A DNA stretch of 64,000 nt, taken from positions 62,001-126,000 of the forward strand of contig JAHFUR010000004.1 in the NCBI GenBank assembly GCA_023264995.1, in the 5' to 3' direction. Within the stretch, counting starts at the first letter, position 1. Each line of letters begins with the position of its first letter. The DNA is from Acidimicrobiia bacterium (lineage in GTDB: Bacteria; Actinomycetota; Acidimicrobiia; Acidimicrobiales; AC-14). Positions 7,896 through 15,563 of this stretch are shown here, piece after piece. The notes under the pieces are model-generated. The model was not told the DNA's origin. It saw only the letters and a program-made list of their open reading frames with translations, and made no database searches. A program made the translations under genes and the position numbers.

Positions 7896-9124
7896 CAGGC
7901 GAACATCGCCGCGGCGGCGAGCAGCCCGTCGGAGAGGGCCTCGACGTCGGCCTCGTCGTTGTAGACGTAGAACGACGCCCGAGAGGTCGCCGGCACGCCG
8001 AGGCGGCGCATCAGGGGCCGGGCGCAGTGGTGGCCGGCCCGGATGCAGACGCCGGCACTGTCGAGCACCTGGGACAGGTCGTGGGGGTGGATGTCGCGGT
8101 AGGTGAACGAGAGCACCCCGCCGCGGTCGTGGGCGTCGGGCGGGCCGAAGATGCGCAGGTCGGCGCCGTGGCGGTCGGCCAGCAGCGTCATGGCATGGCT
8201 GGTCAGGGCCACCTCGTGCGCCCGAACGGCGTCCATGCCCAGCTCGTTCAGGTAGTCGACCGCCGCCCCGAGGCCGATGGCCTCGGCGATCGGCGGCGTG
8301 CCCGCTTCGAACTTCCAGGGGAGCTCGTTGGGGGTCCAGCCGTCGAGGCGCACGTCGCGGATCATCTCACCGCCGCCGAGGAACGCCGGCATGGCATCGA
8401 GCAGTTCCTCACGGCCCCACAGCACCCCGATCCCGGTGGGCCCGCACATCTTGTGGCTGGAGAAGGCCAGGAAGTCACAGCCCAGGGCGGTCACGTCGGT
8501 GGTGGCGTGGGGCACGGACTGGGCTGCGTCGAGCAGGACCACGGCGCCGGCGGCGTGGGCGGCGGCGGCGATCTCGGCCACCGGGTTCAGCGTGCCGAGG
8601 ACGTTGGACATGGCGGTGAGGCCCACCAGGCCCACACCGTCGAGCTGGCGGTCGAGGTCACGGAGGTCGAGCCGGCCGTCGTCGTCGATCGGGAGGAAGC
8701 GCAGTTCGACGCCCCGCTCCTCGCGCAGCATCATCCACGGCACCAGGTTGGCGTGGTGCTCCATCTCGGTGAGCAGCACGGCCTGGCCCGCTTGCAGGCA
8801 GCGCCGGCCGTAGGAGTGGGCGACGAGGTTGATGGCCTCGGTGGCGTTCTTGGTGAAGACCACGCCCCGCGCCGAGGGGGCGCCGATGAACCGGGCCACC
8901 TTGGACCGGGCCGCCTCGTAGGCCTGGGTGGCCTCCTCGGCGATGGTGTAGACGCCCCGGTGCACGTTGGCGTGAGTGGTGGCGTAGTAGTGGTCCATGG
9001 CGTCGAGCACGGCCCGCGGCTTCTGGGAGCTGGCCGCCGAGTCGAGGAACACCAGCCGGTGCCCACCCATGTCACGGTCGAGGATCGGGAAGTCCTTCTT
9101 GACCCGGCCGACATCGAGCGTCAT
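7895..9124 (-). CDS. sufS: cysteine desulfurase SufS
   Basis: 409-residue PLP enzyme of the SufS/CsdA group that takes sulfur from L-cysteine (EC 2.8.1.7) for Fe-S assembly. Visible are the PLP-binding Lys in FSSHKMCGPTGIG, the Asp/Gln pocket (LLDAAQSVPH) and the catalytic Cys in AGHHCARPLMRRLG near the C-terminus. Cytoplasmic. Its ATG overlaps the sufC stop (ATGA), and its stop overlaps the sufU start, so the three proteins are translationally coupled. It partners SufU, as in Gram-positive bacteria. Confidence 0.95.
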   Translation of the reverse strand: MTLDVGRVKKDFPILDRDMGGHRLVFLDSAASSQKPRAVLDAMDHYYATTHANVHRGVYTIAEEATQAYEAARSKVARFIGAPSARGVVFTKNATEAINLVAHSYGRRCLQAGQAVLLTEMEHHANLVPWMMLREERGVELRFLPIDDDGRLDLRDLDRQLDGVGLVGLTAMSNVLGTLNPVAEIAAAAHAAGAVVLLDAAQSVPHATTDVTALGCDFLAFSSHKMCGPTGIGVLWGREELLDAMPAFLGGGEMIRDVRLDGWTPNELPWKFEAGTPPIAEAIGLGAAVDYLNELGMDAVRAHEVALTSHAMTLLADRHGADLRIFGPPDAHDRGGVLSFTYRDIHPHDLSQVLDSAGVCIRAGHHCARPLMRRLGVPATSRASFYVYNDEADVEALSDGLLAAAAMFA

Positions 9125-9879
9125 GCGCCGGCCCGCCAGCCTTCGTACCCGTCCTTCTCCAGCTGGTCGGCCAGGTCCATGCCGCCGCTGGCCACGATCC
9201 GGCCGTCGACCAGGATGTGGACCACGTCCGGCGCCAGGTACTGGAGGATGCGCTGGTAGTGGGTGATCACCAGCACGCCCAGGTCGGGGCGGTCGGCCCG
9301 CACCTCCTGGACGCCCTTGGACACCACCTTCAGCGCGTCGATGTCGAGCCCGGAATCCGTCTCGTCGAGCACGGCGAACTCGGGCTCCAGGATGGCCATC
9401 TGCAGGACTTCGTTCCGCTTCTTCTCCCCGCCCGAAAAGCCCTCGTTCAGGTAGCGGTCACCGAACGCCGGGTCGATGCCGAGGCGGCCCATCCAGCTCA
9501 TGATGGCCAGCCGGAGCTCCAGGATCGACAGGTCGATCCCCTTGCGGGCCGACAGGGCCTGGCGGAGGAACTGGATCACCGATACCCCGGGGATCTCCTC
9601 GGGGTACTGGAATGCCAGGAACAGGCCCGACTTGCCCCGCACGTCGGTGGGCCAGGCCGTGATGTCCTCACCCTTGAACAGGATGCGCCCGGCGGTCACC
9701 TGGTAGTCGGGATGGGCCAGCAGGGTGTTGGCCAGCGTGGACTTCCCCGAGCCGTTGGGGCCCATGAGGGCGGCGACCTGGCCGGCGAGGATGGTGAGGT
9801 CGACCCCCCGCAGGATCTCCTTGCCTTCGACGGAGACGTGCAGTCCCTGGATCTCGAACAGAGGGGGGGCGCTCACCAT
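9121..9879 (-). CDS. sufC: Fe-S assembly ATPase SufC
   Basis: 252-residue ABC-type ATPase that energises the SufB-SufD scaffold. Walker A GPNGSGKST (residues about 40-48), the SufC-type signature NEGFSGGEKKRNEVLQ, Walker B FAVLDETDSGLDIDAL and the switch His in VITHYQ are all intact. It is the first gene of the visible suf cluster. sufB and sufD, normally immediately upstream in actinobacteria, are not present; instead an unrelated lipoprotein gene lies upstream, so SufBD must be encoded elsewhere if SufC is used. An 11-bp dyad CTCC-GTA-GGAG (9896-9906) lies just upstream of the start and could be regulatory. Confidence 0.94.
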   Translation of the reverse strand: MVSAPPLFEIQGLHVSVEGKEILRGVDLTILAGQVAALMGPNGSGKSTLANTLLAHPDYQVTAGRILFKGEDITAWPTDVRGKSGLFLAFQYPEEIPGVSVIQFLRQALSARKGIDLSILELRLAIMSWMGRLGIDPAFGDRYLNEGFSGGEKKRNEVLQMAILEPEFAVLDETDSGLDIDALKVVSKGVQEVRADRPDLGVLVITHYQRILQYLAPDVVHILVDGRIVASGGMDLADQLEKDGYEGWRAGA

Positions 9880-9951
9880 CCCAGATTAGCACTATCTCCG
9901 TAGGAGTAATTGGACCGCTGGGAGTCATCGGCGCCGGCAGGAGGACCTCTC

Positions 9952-10833
9952 CTAACCGCCGAGCAGGGCGTTGTACTCGTCGATGCTGGCGTTCAGGGCG
10001 TCGACCTGGGCGTTGTACCGGTCGATGAGCCCGTTGATCACCAGGACCTGGGCGTTGTAGGCCCGGATGTCGCCCCGGAGCTGTTCCTGGGCCGCCTTCA
10101 CGGTCGTGATGCGGGCGTCGAGGTCGCTCACCTCGGCGCGGAGGCGACGGATCTCGTCCTCCCGGGCACCGAGCGTGCGCCGGCGGACGGCCACGACCGC
10201 CGCCCGGTCGGCGAAGAACTGGGCGTAATGGGCCTCCAGGGTGGGCGAGAGGCCGTCGAACTCGGAGCCGAGGATGGAGTGGATCTCGTTGACGATGGTC
10301 GGCCCGGTGCCGTAGGGCTTCAGCCGCTCCTCGAGGCGGTCGTTCCCGGCGCGGGCCGCGTCGAGCTCGGCATCGACCCGGCTCCGCTCCGCCGGCCCGA
10401 GCGACGCGTAGACCGCATGGAGCAGCTCGTGGGCCGCGACCACGACCAACAGGTCGCGGCCCTCGGCCCGCTCGGGGGCCAGCAGGTGGATGCGGCCGAG
10501 GGCGTAGCAGCCCTGGGTGTGGACCGAGGCGTCGGTCCTCGCGCCGAGCGCGCAGCTGACGGCGAAGGTGGCCGGGTCCTCGATAGCCGGGCTGGCGGCC
10601 ATGAAGATCCGCCGGCCGCGGTCGGTCATCGTCGTCCGGGCGACCAGGTCCTGGATGTCGGCGGGGACGGGCGCGGTCGTCGTCGTCGGCGCCGCCGGCG
10701 TGGTCGGCACGGCCAGGGTCGTGGCCGCGTCGACCGGGGCCGGGCCGCCGGGACCAGCCTGGTCGACCGCGCTCGGCGCGCAGGCCATGGCGAGGACCAT
10801 GACCAACCCGACGAGCCCTCGAGGTCGGCGCAC
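9952..10833 (-). CDS. lipoprotein with HExxH zinc-peptidase motif and C-terminal coiled coil
   Basis: 293-residue exported protein. A signal peptide ends in lipobox LAMAC (Cys near residue 18), followed by an Ala/Pro/Thr linker to about residue 55. The middle domain contains AAHELLHAVYASL with the HExxH zinc motif at about residues 135-139; a later EIHSILGSEF segment could supply the third ligand (Glu). The last 80 residues are a long heptad-rich coiled coil (EDEIRRLRAEVSDLDARITTVK...). I infer a surface gluzincin-like metallopeptidase; no named family is certain. Start is one of two adjacent GTGs at 10831-10836; a GTG at 10858-10860 would add 9 residues. It is divergent from the debranching enzyme. 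Confidence 0.65.
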   Translation of the reverse strand: MRRPRGLVGLVMVLAMACAPSAVDQAGPGGPAPVDAATTLAVPTTPAAPTTTTAPVPADIQDLVARTTMTDRGRRIFMAASPAIEDPATFAVSCALGARTDASVHTQGCYALGRIHLLAPERAEGRDLLVVVAAHELLHAVYASLGPAERSRVDAELDAARAGNDRLEERLKPYGTGPTIVNEIHSILGSEFDGLSPTLEAHYAQFFADRAAVVAVRRRTLGAREDEIRRLRAEVSDLDARITTVKAAQEQLRGDIRAYNAQVLVINGLIDRYNAQVDALNASIDEYNALLGG

Positions 10834-10908
10834 CACCGGAAAACCTACCGGTGGCCCCACCGCTTCCCGTCGGGAGGCTCTTCGCCTCGCAACTACGCTT
10901 CAGGGTTC

Positions 10909-13047
10909 ATGGCCGAGCCCTGGACCGTCGCCGGCGCCGGCGCCGAACCGATGGACGCCCCGGAGGGTGTCGTCACCCTGGTGCAGGGTTCCGCCTTCTG
11001 TATCTCCGGCCGCGACGGCGACGTGGCCCCGGGGTCACCCCAGGGGCTGTTCTTCCGGGACACGCGGTTCCTCTCGGGGATCGACATCCACCTCAACGAC
11101 CACCGGCCGGAGGTGCTCGCCGCCGAGCGCACCACACCGTTCTCGGCCACCTTTGTCCTGCGCAGCCAGCCGATCGCCGGCCGGGCCGACAGCAGCCTCC
11201 TGCTCCTGCGCTACCGCTATGTCGGGCGCGGCATGCGCGAGGACCTGGTCGTCCACAACTACGGCGAGGAGCCGGCCTACTGCTCGGTCCAGCTCCGGTT
11301 CTCGGCCGACTTCGCCAACCTGTTCGCGGTCAAGGAGGGCCGGGCCCGGCCCGAGGGCCAGGTCACCTTGGCGACGTCGCGCGACGGGCTGGTGTTCGAC
11401 TATCGCAAGGGCAACAGCCGCCGCGGCCTGCGCATCAGCTCCAGCGAGCCGGCCCAGTTCGTCGGCGACACCGCGGCCTGGGAGGCCATCGTGCCCGCCC
11501 GGGGCCAGTGGAGCACGTGCGTGCAGTTCACGGCGAGCATCGACGGCGACGAGATCGAGCCCCGGCACCTCTGCGGCCAGCCGGTCGAGCTGGCCACGCC
11601 CCGCCAGCGCCTCGACCAGTGGCGCCAGGCCGTCCCGGCCGTCGCCACCGACTACGACGTGTTCCACCAGGCCGTGGCCAAAGGCGCCGAGGACCTGGGC
11701 GCCCTGCGCATCTTCGACCCGGACTTCCCCGAGCGGGCCGTGCTCGCCGCCGGCGCCCCGTGGTTCATGACCCTGTTCGGGCGCGACTCGCTCCTCACGT
11801 CGTGGATGGCCCTGATCGTCGACCCCACGCTGGCCCAGGACGTGCTCCAGACCCTGGCCCGGTTCCAGGGGACCAAGGTCGACCCCCGCAACGACGAGGA
11901 GCCGGGCCGCATCCTCCACGAGATGCGTTTCGGGGACGCCTCGTCGCTCTCCCTCGGCGGGGGCAGTGTCTACTACGGCACCGCCGACGCCACTCCCCTG
12001 TTCGTCATGCTCCTCGGCGAGCTGCGCCGCTGGGGCCTGGCCGGCGACGTGGTCGACAGCCTCCTACCCGCCGCCGACCTGGCCCTGGCGTGGATCGAGA
12101 ACTATGGCGACCGCGACGGGGACGGCTATGTCGAGTACCAGCGGTCCTCGGACAAGGGGCTGGCCAACCAGGGCTGGAAGGACTCCTGGGACGCCATCCG
12201 CTTCGCCGACGGCCGCCTGGCCCGGGCACCGATCGCCCTGTGCGAGGTGCAGGGGTACGTCTACGGCGCGTACCTGGCCCGGGCCCACTTCGCCCACGAG
12301 CACGGTGACACCGCCACCGAGGCCCGGTACCGGGCCAAGGCGGTCGCGCTCAAGACCGCCTTCAACCGCGACTTCTGGATCGAGGACCGGGGCTGGTTCG
12401 CCATGGGCCTCGACGCCGACAAGCAGCAGATCGACGCCCTCGGCTCGAACGTGGGCCACTGCCTGTGGACCGGGATCGTGGACGAGGACAAGGCCCGGGC
12501 CGTCGCCGACCGGCTGCTGTCGCCGGAGATGTTCAGCGGCTGGGGCATCCGCACCCTGAGCTCGGAGATGACCGGGTACAACCCGATCAGCTACCACATC
12601 GGGTCGGTCTGGCCTCACGACAACGCCATCATCGCCGCCGGCCTGACCCGCTACGGCTTCGTCGAGGAAGCCCACCGGGTGATCACCGGCCTGCTTGACG
12701 CGGCCACCCACTTCGGGGGCCGCCTCCCCGAGCTCTTCGGCGGGCTGAGCCGCGACGAGGTGCCCTTCCCGGTCAGCTACCCGTCGTCATGCTCGCCCCA
12801 GGCCTGGTCGGCTGCCTCACCCCTGCTGTTCCTGCGCAGCATCCTCCGCCTCGACCCCTGGGTGCCGTACGGGAAGGTGTGGCTCGACCCCGTGCTCCCG
12901 CCGGTGATGAGCCGCCTCCGCGTCGACCGCATCCCCCTTGCCGGCCGCCGCGTCACGGTGGAGGTCGACCGCCACGGCATGCACGCCGAAGGCATGGGCG
13001 CCGGCGTCGAGGTCGTCCGCTCGCCGCGCGCCCCGCTGACCGCCTGA
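10909..13047 (+). CDS. glycogen debranching enzyme-like amylo-alpha-1,6-glucosidase
   Basis: 712-residue cytoplasmic protein. An N-terminal beta-sandwich typical of glycogen-debranching N-terminal domains (SGRDGDVAPGSPQGLFFRDTRFLS, residues about 34-57) precedes an (alpha/alpha)6-barrel amylo-alpha-1,6-glucosidase domain. Barrel motifs include PWFMTLFGRDSLLTSWM, NQGWKDSWDAIRFADG (acidic residues likely catalytic), WTGIV and SYHIGSVWPHDNAIIAAGL. It would trim branched alpha-glucans; some relatives act on other glycosides, so the exact substrate is an inference. The ATG at 10909 begins just before the family domain; upstream in-frame sequence is antisense to the lipoprotein gene. It converges with the MBL gene, stop codons 3 bp apart. 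Confidence 0.88.
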   Translation: MAEPWTVAGAGAEPMDAPEGVVTLVQGSAFCISGRDGDVAPGSPQGLFFRDTRFLSGIDIHLNDHRPEVLAAERTTPFSATFVLRSQPIAGRADSSLLLLRYRYVGRGMREDLVVHNYGEEPAYCSVQLRFSADFANLFAVKEGRARPEGQVTLATSRDGLVFDYRKGNSRRGLRISSSEPAQFVGDTAAWEAIVPARGQWSTCVQFTASIDGDEIEPRHLCGQPVELATPRQRLDQWRQAVPAVATDYDVFHQAVAKGAEDLGALRIFDPDFPERAVLAAGAPWFMTLFGRDSLLTSWMALIVDPTLAQDVLQTLARFQGTKVDPRNDEEPGRILHEMRFGDASSLSLGGGSVYYGTADATPLFVMLLGELRRWGLAGDVVDSLLPAADLALAWIENYGDRDGDGYVEYQRSSDKGLANQGWKDSWDAIRFADGRLARAPIALCEVQGYVYGAYLARAHFAHEHGDTATEARYRAKAVALKTAFNRDFWIEDRGWFAMGLDADKQQIDALGSNVGHCLWTGIVDEDKARAVADRLLSPEMFSGWGIRTLSSEMTGYNPISYHIGSVWPHDNAIIAAGLTRYGFVEEAHRVITGLLDAATHFGGRLPELFGGLSRDEVPFPVSYPSSCSPQAWSAASPLLFLRSILRLDPWVPYGKVWLDPVLPPVMSRLRVDRIPLAGRRVTVEVDRHGMHAEGMGAGVEVVRSPRAPLTA

Positions 13048-13050
13048 CCA

Positions 13051-13656
13051 CTACCAGCCGCGGTCGACCCACTCCTGCAGGTGGGGGCGCTCGGCGCCGA
13101 TGGTCGTGTCGGCCCCGTGGCCGGGGAGCACGATGGTGTCGTCGGGCAGGGTGAACAGGCGCTTCTCGATGGAGTCAATGATGATGGCGAAGTTGGTGGC
13201 GTTCCCCCGGGTGCTCCCCGGGCCGCCCGGGAACAGGGTGTCGCCCGAGAACACCACCGGCGACCCCTCGATCGTGAAGCAGGTCGACCCCGGGGTGTGC
13301 CCCGGCGTATGGACCGCGTGCAGGCGCAGGCGCCCGACCTCGACGACGTCGCCGTCGGCGATCTCGAAGTCGTGGGCGGGCAGCATCTCCGCGTCGTCGG
13401 GCCCGACGCCCACCCGATGGCCGGCCTGGCGCACCGCGGGCACCGCCTGGATGTGGTCACGGTGGCCATGGGTGGTCAGCACGTCGCCGACGCCCAAGTC
13501 CCGGCAGAGGGGCAGGAGCACGTCGGGCTCGTCAGCCGCGTCGACGAGCACCGCGGCCCCCGTCTCGGCGCACCGCACGACGTACACGTTGTTGACCATC
13601 GGCCCGACGACCACCTTGGTGATCTGGACCTGGGCGTCTTCATAGTGCAGAGCCAT
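13051..13656 (-). CDS. MBL-fold hydrolase (glyoxalase II-like)
   Basis: 201-residue metallo-beta-lactamase-fold protein. The binuclear metal site is complete: THGHRDH near residues 61-67, a His in HTPGHTPGSTCF, Asp in FSGDTLFPGG and a His in VLPGHGADTT. This arrangement is that of hydroxyacylglutathione hydrolase-like and other small thioester hydrolases; in actinobacteria the substrate is unknown because glutathione is usually absent. Start ATG 13654-13656 (MALHYEDAQ) lies just 18 bp from the GTG of the divergent acyl-CoA dehydrogenase, so control elements must overlap the coding sequences. Confidence 0.85.
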   Translation of the reverse strand: MALHYEDAQVQITKVVVGPMVNNVYVVRCAETGAAVLVDAADEPDVLLPLCRDLGVGDVLTTHGHRDHIQAVPAVRQAGHRVGVGPDDAEMLPAHDFEIADGDVVEVGRLRLHAVHTPGHTPGSTCFTIEGSPVVFSGDTLFPGGPGSTRGNATNFAIIIDSIEKRLFTLPDDTIVLPGHGADTTIGAERPHLQEWVDRGW

Positions 13657-13674
13657 GGACGCGAGTATGCCTCG

Positions 13675-14754
13675 GTGCAGTTCCTCCCCACAGATCAGCA
13701 GGACCGCCTCCGGGCGCGGGCGCGTGCGTTCCTGGCCGAGGTCGCGCCGTCGACCGAGGTGCGCCGGCTCATGGAGAGCCCCCTGGGCTTCGACCTCGAC
13801 GTGTGGCTGCGCATGGCCGACGACCACGAGCTGCACGGCCTGCACCTGCCGGAGGCGGTCGGCGGCTCGGGGTTGGGGTGGGTCGAGCAGGCGATCGTGC
13901 TCGAAGAGGCGGGCCGCGCCCTGCTGTGCGCCCCGTACCTGGCCACGGTCACCGCCGCGCCTTTCCTGCCCGACGACGTGCAGGCCGCGGTCGCCGGCGG
14001 CCTCTGCATCGCCACCCTTGCCGCGGCCGAGGCCTCGGGCCGGTGGGACGCCGCCTCGGTCGAGACCCGGGCCATCAGGTCGGCCGGCGGGGCCTGGCGC
14101 CTGGAGGGCGAGAAGTCCTACGTGGTCGACGGCTGCGTGGCCGACGTACTGGTGGTCGCCGCCCGCCCGGAGGGTGGCGACGGTGCCGCCCTGTTCATGG
14201 TCGACGCCGCCGGCGCCGGCGTCGACCGGGAACCACTGGCCACCGTCGACCTGACCCGCCGCCAGGCCCGCGTCCGGCTGTCGGCCACCCCGGCCCGGTT
14301 GCTGCCCGGCACGCTGGCGGAGGCCGTCGACCTCTGCGTGGTGGCGCTGGCCGCCGAGCAGGTCGGCGGGGCCGGGCGGGCGCTCGAGATGGCCCTCGAC
14401 CACGCCCGCCGGCGGGTCCAGTTCGGGCGGCCCATCGGCAGCTTCCAGGCGGTCAAGCACCTGTGCGCCGACATGCTGCTGGACCTCGAGTCGGCCCGAG
14501 GGGCGGCGTTCGCGGCCGCGGTCGCCGCCGGCGAGGCCCCCGACGACCTGCCCGCCGCCGCGGCGGTGGCCAAGGCATGCTGCTCGGAGGCCTACGTGCG
14601 GGTCGCGTCCGACAGCCTGCACGTCCATGGCGGCCTGGGCGTCACCTGGGACCACGACGCCCACCTGTACTTCAAGCGGGCCCGGTCGTCGCAGTTGCTC
14701 TTCGGCGACCCCGGGTGGCACCGCGACCGGCTGGCCGGCCTCCTCGGTCTCTGA
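13675..14754 (+). CDS. acyl-CoA dehydrogenase
   Basis: 359-residue FAD-dependent acyl-CoA dehydrogenase catalysing alpha,beta-desaturation of an acyl-CoA. The N-terminal helical domain carries LHLPEAVGGSGLGWVEQAIVLEEAGRALL. The middle beta domain includes WRLEGEKSYVVDGCVADVLVV. The C-terminal helical domain has RRVQFGRPIGSFQAVKHLCADM and HVHGGLGVTWDHDAHLYFKRA. That last block resembles FadE subunits of actinobacterial sterol or fatty-acid catabolism, so a partner subunit encoded elsewhere is possible. The start is the GTG at 13675 (QFLPTDQQDRLR); the frame extends upstream only through antisense sequence. The usual catalytic Glu position could not be assigned confidently. Confidence 0.85.
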   Translation: MQFLPTDQQDRLRARARAFLAEVAPSTEVRRLMESPLGFDLDVWLRMADDHELHGLHLPEAVGGSGLGWVEQAIVLEEAGRALLCAPYLATVTAAPFLPDDVQAAVAGGLCIATLAAAEASGRWDAASVETRAIRSAGGAWRLEGEKSYVVDGCVADVLVVAARPEGGDGAALFMVDAAGAGVDREPLATVDLTRRQARVRLSATPARLLPGTLAEAVDLCVVALAAEQVGGAGRALEMALDHARRRVQFGRPIGSFQAVKHLCADMLLDLESARGAAFAAAVAAGEAPDDLPAAAAVAKACCSEAYVRVASDSLHVHGGLGVTWDHDAHLYFKRARSSQLLFGDPGWHRDRLAGLLGL

Positions 14755-14761
14755 GCTTCCA

Positions 14762-14780
14762 GGGCCGGCGCTACCGGCCC
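14762..14780 (+). terminator. hairpin after the acyl-CoA dehydrogenase gene
   Basis: GGGCCGG-CGCTA-CCGGCCC is a perfect 7-bp GC stem with a 5-nt loop, 7 bp after the stop codon. It lacks a T-tract, so it may attenuate rather than fully terminate before the next gene at 14797. Confidence 0.4.
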
Positions 14781-14796
14781 GCTACCCTGCGCCGTC

Positions 14797-15237
14797 ATGG
14801 GGATCTTCCTCGGCGCCCTCGCCGTCGCCGCCGTCTTCGCCATCGCCGCCATCGTGATCGGCCGGGAGGCCCGGCGCCTGGCCGCCAAAGCCCCGGGCCG
14901 GGTCTTCGAGTTCGAGGACGCCGTGGCGTGGGTGTGCGACCACGTCGGCCCCGAAGTGGCGGCGATCCTGTCTCCAGACGACGTCCGCCGCATCCTCAAC
15001 TGGCACCTGGAGTTCTTCCGGATCAAGGGGGTGTCCTCGAACGGGCACACCGCCGACGCCGACCATCCGGTGGTGGTCAGCGGGGCGGAGACCGTCGACT
15101 TCGTGCTGATGAAGGCGGAGGCGGCCGGGTCGCCCTACACGCCGACGCAGATCCACGCCGTCCTCGACGCCCAGATGGGGTACCTGGAGGACATCGGCGC
15201 CGTTGGCCCCGTCGAGGAGCAGGGGCCGGACCTCTAG
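14797..15237 (+). CDS. small membrane-anchored protein of unknown function
   Basis: 146 residues. One N-terminal membrane segment (GIFLGALAVAAVFAIAAIVIG, residues 2-22) is followed by a cytoplasmic or exported soluble domain: FEDAVAWVCDHVGPEVAAILSPDDVRRILNWHLEFFRIKGVS and DFVLMKAEAAGSPYTPTQIHAVLDAQMGYLEDIGAVG. The composition and the WHLEFFR motif look like a conserved actinobacterial hypothetical protein, but I cannot name a family or function. It lies 42 bp after the acyl-CoA dehydrogenase on the same strand, separated by a hairpin. The ATG is the only sensible start because it opens the hydrophobic segment. Confidence 0.7.
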   Translation: MGIFLGALAVAAVFAIAAIVIGREARRLAAKAPGRVFEFEDAVAWVCDHVGPEVAAILSPDDVRRILNWHLEFFRIKGVSSNGHTADADHPVVVSGAETVDFVLMKAEAAGSPYTPTQIHAVLDAQMGYLEDIGAVGPVEEQGPDL

Positions 15238-15294
15238 CCGCCGGCGGGAAACTGCCTCGATCTGGCTTCGGGTTTGTGGTTTGATTGCACTACC

Positions 15295-15482
15295 GAAGAA
15301 AGGAGGTGGTCCACCTGAACGAATGTAGTTTTGGGACCTCGGAGGTGGCTGCCCGCTAACCGGCAGCTGGACCGGGCCGGCGGAATTCCCGCCGCCACCG
15401 CTCGGAGGAAACGTCCGGGAACTGGTCCCTCCCGGTGCAGTCCGTCTCCCCCAAGTTTTCCTTTCCAGCAATCTGTGTAAAG
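15295..15482 (+). other. unannotated small transcription unit: very strong Shine-Dalgarno, short ORF, structured tail
   Basis: The 326-bp gap between genes (15238-15563) holds an AT-richer stretch (15265-15295), then AGAAAGGAGGTGGTCC (15297-15312), which complements nearly the whole 3' end of 16S rRNA. An open frame follows: from CTG 15315, 8 nt after GGAGG, it reads LNECSFGTSEVAAR and stops at TAA 15357-15359; from GTG 15306 it has three more residues. An ATG at 15323-15325 is directly followed by TAG. After it come GC-rich inverted repeats and then a perfect hairpin at 15483-15511. It looks like a leader peptide or small RNA; no Rfam family is recognised. Confidence 0.35.
15306..15359 (+). 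CDS. candidate 14-17 residue peptide
   Basis: Short ORF VVHLNECSFGTSEVAAR from GTG 15306, or 14 residues from CTG 15315. The CTG start has ideal spacing from the unusually long Shine-Dalgarno at 15297-15312, whereas the GTG overlaps it. Coding status is unproven; the claim rests on the ribosome-binding complementarity and an uninterrupted frame only. Confidence 0.25.
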   Translation: MVHLNECSFGTSEVAAR

Positions 15483-15511
15483 ACAAGGGGGCGCACCGTG
15501 CGCCCCCTTGT
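15483..15511. terminator. perfect 13-bp hairpin
   Basis: ACAAGGGGGCGCA-CCG-TGCGCCCCCTTGT: perfect 13-bp stem, 3-nt loop, flanked by AAAG on the left and CGCG on the right. It should terminate or process the small upstream transcript and isolate it from the hydrolase gene at 15564. Confidence 0.6.
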
Positions 15512-15563
15512 CGCGCCGAGCGCGACGTCGCGTCGCCGTTCCCCACCACGGAGGTGAGCCCGC

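Noticed and set aside
15395..15450. Sequence CGGAGGAAACGTCCGGGAACTGG resembles the conserved 5' part of RNase P RNA
   Set aside because: RNase P RNA is about 350-400 nt with further conserved blocks; here the transcript would end at the hairpin 15483-15511 and those blocks are absent.
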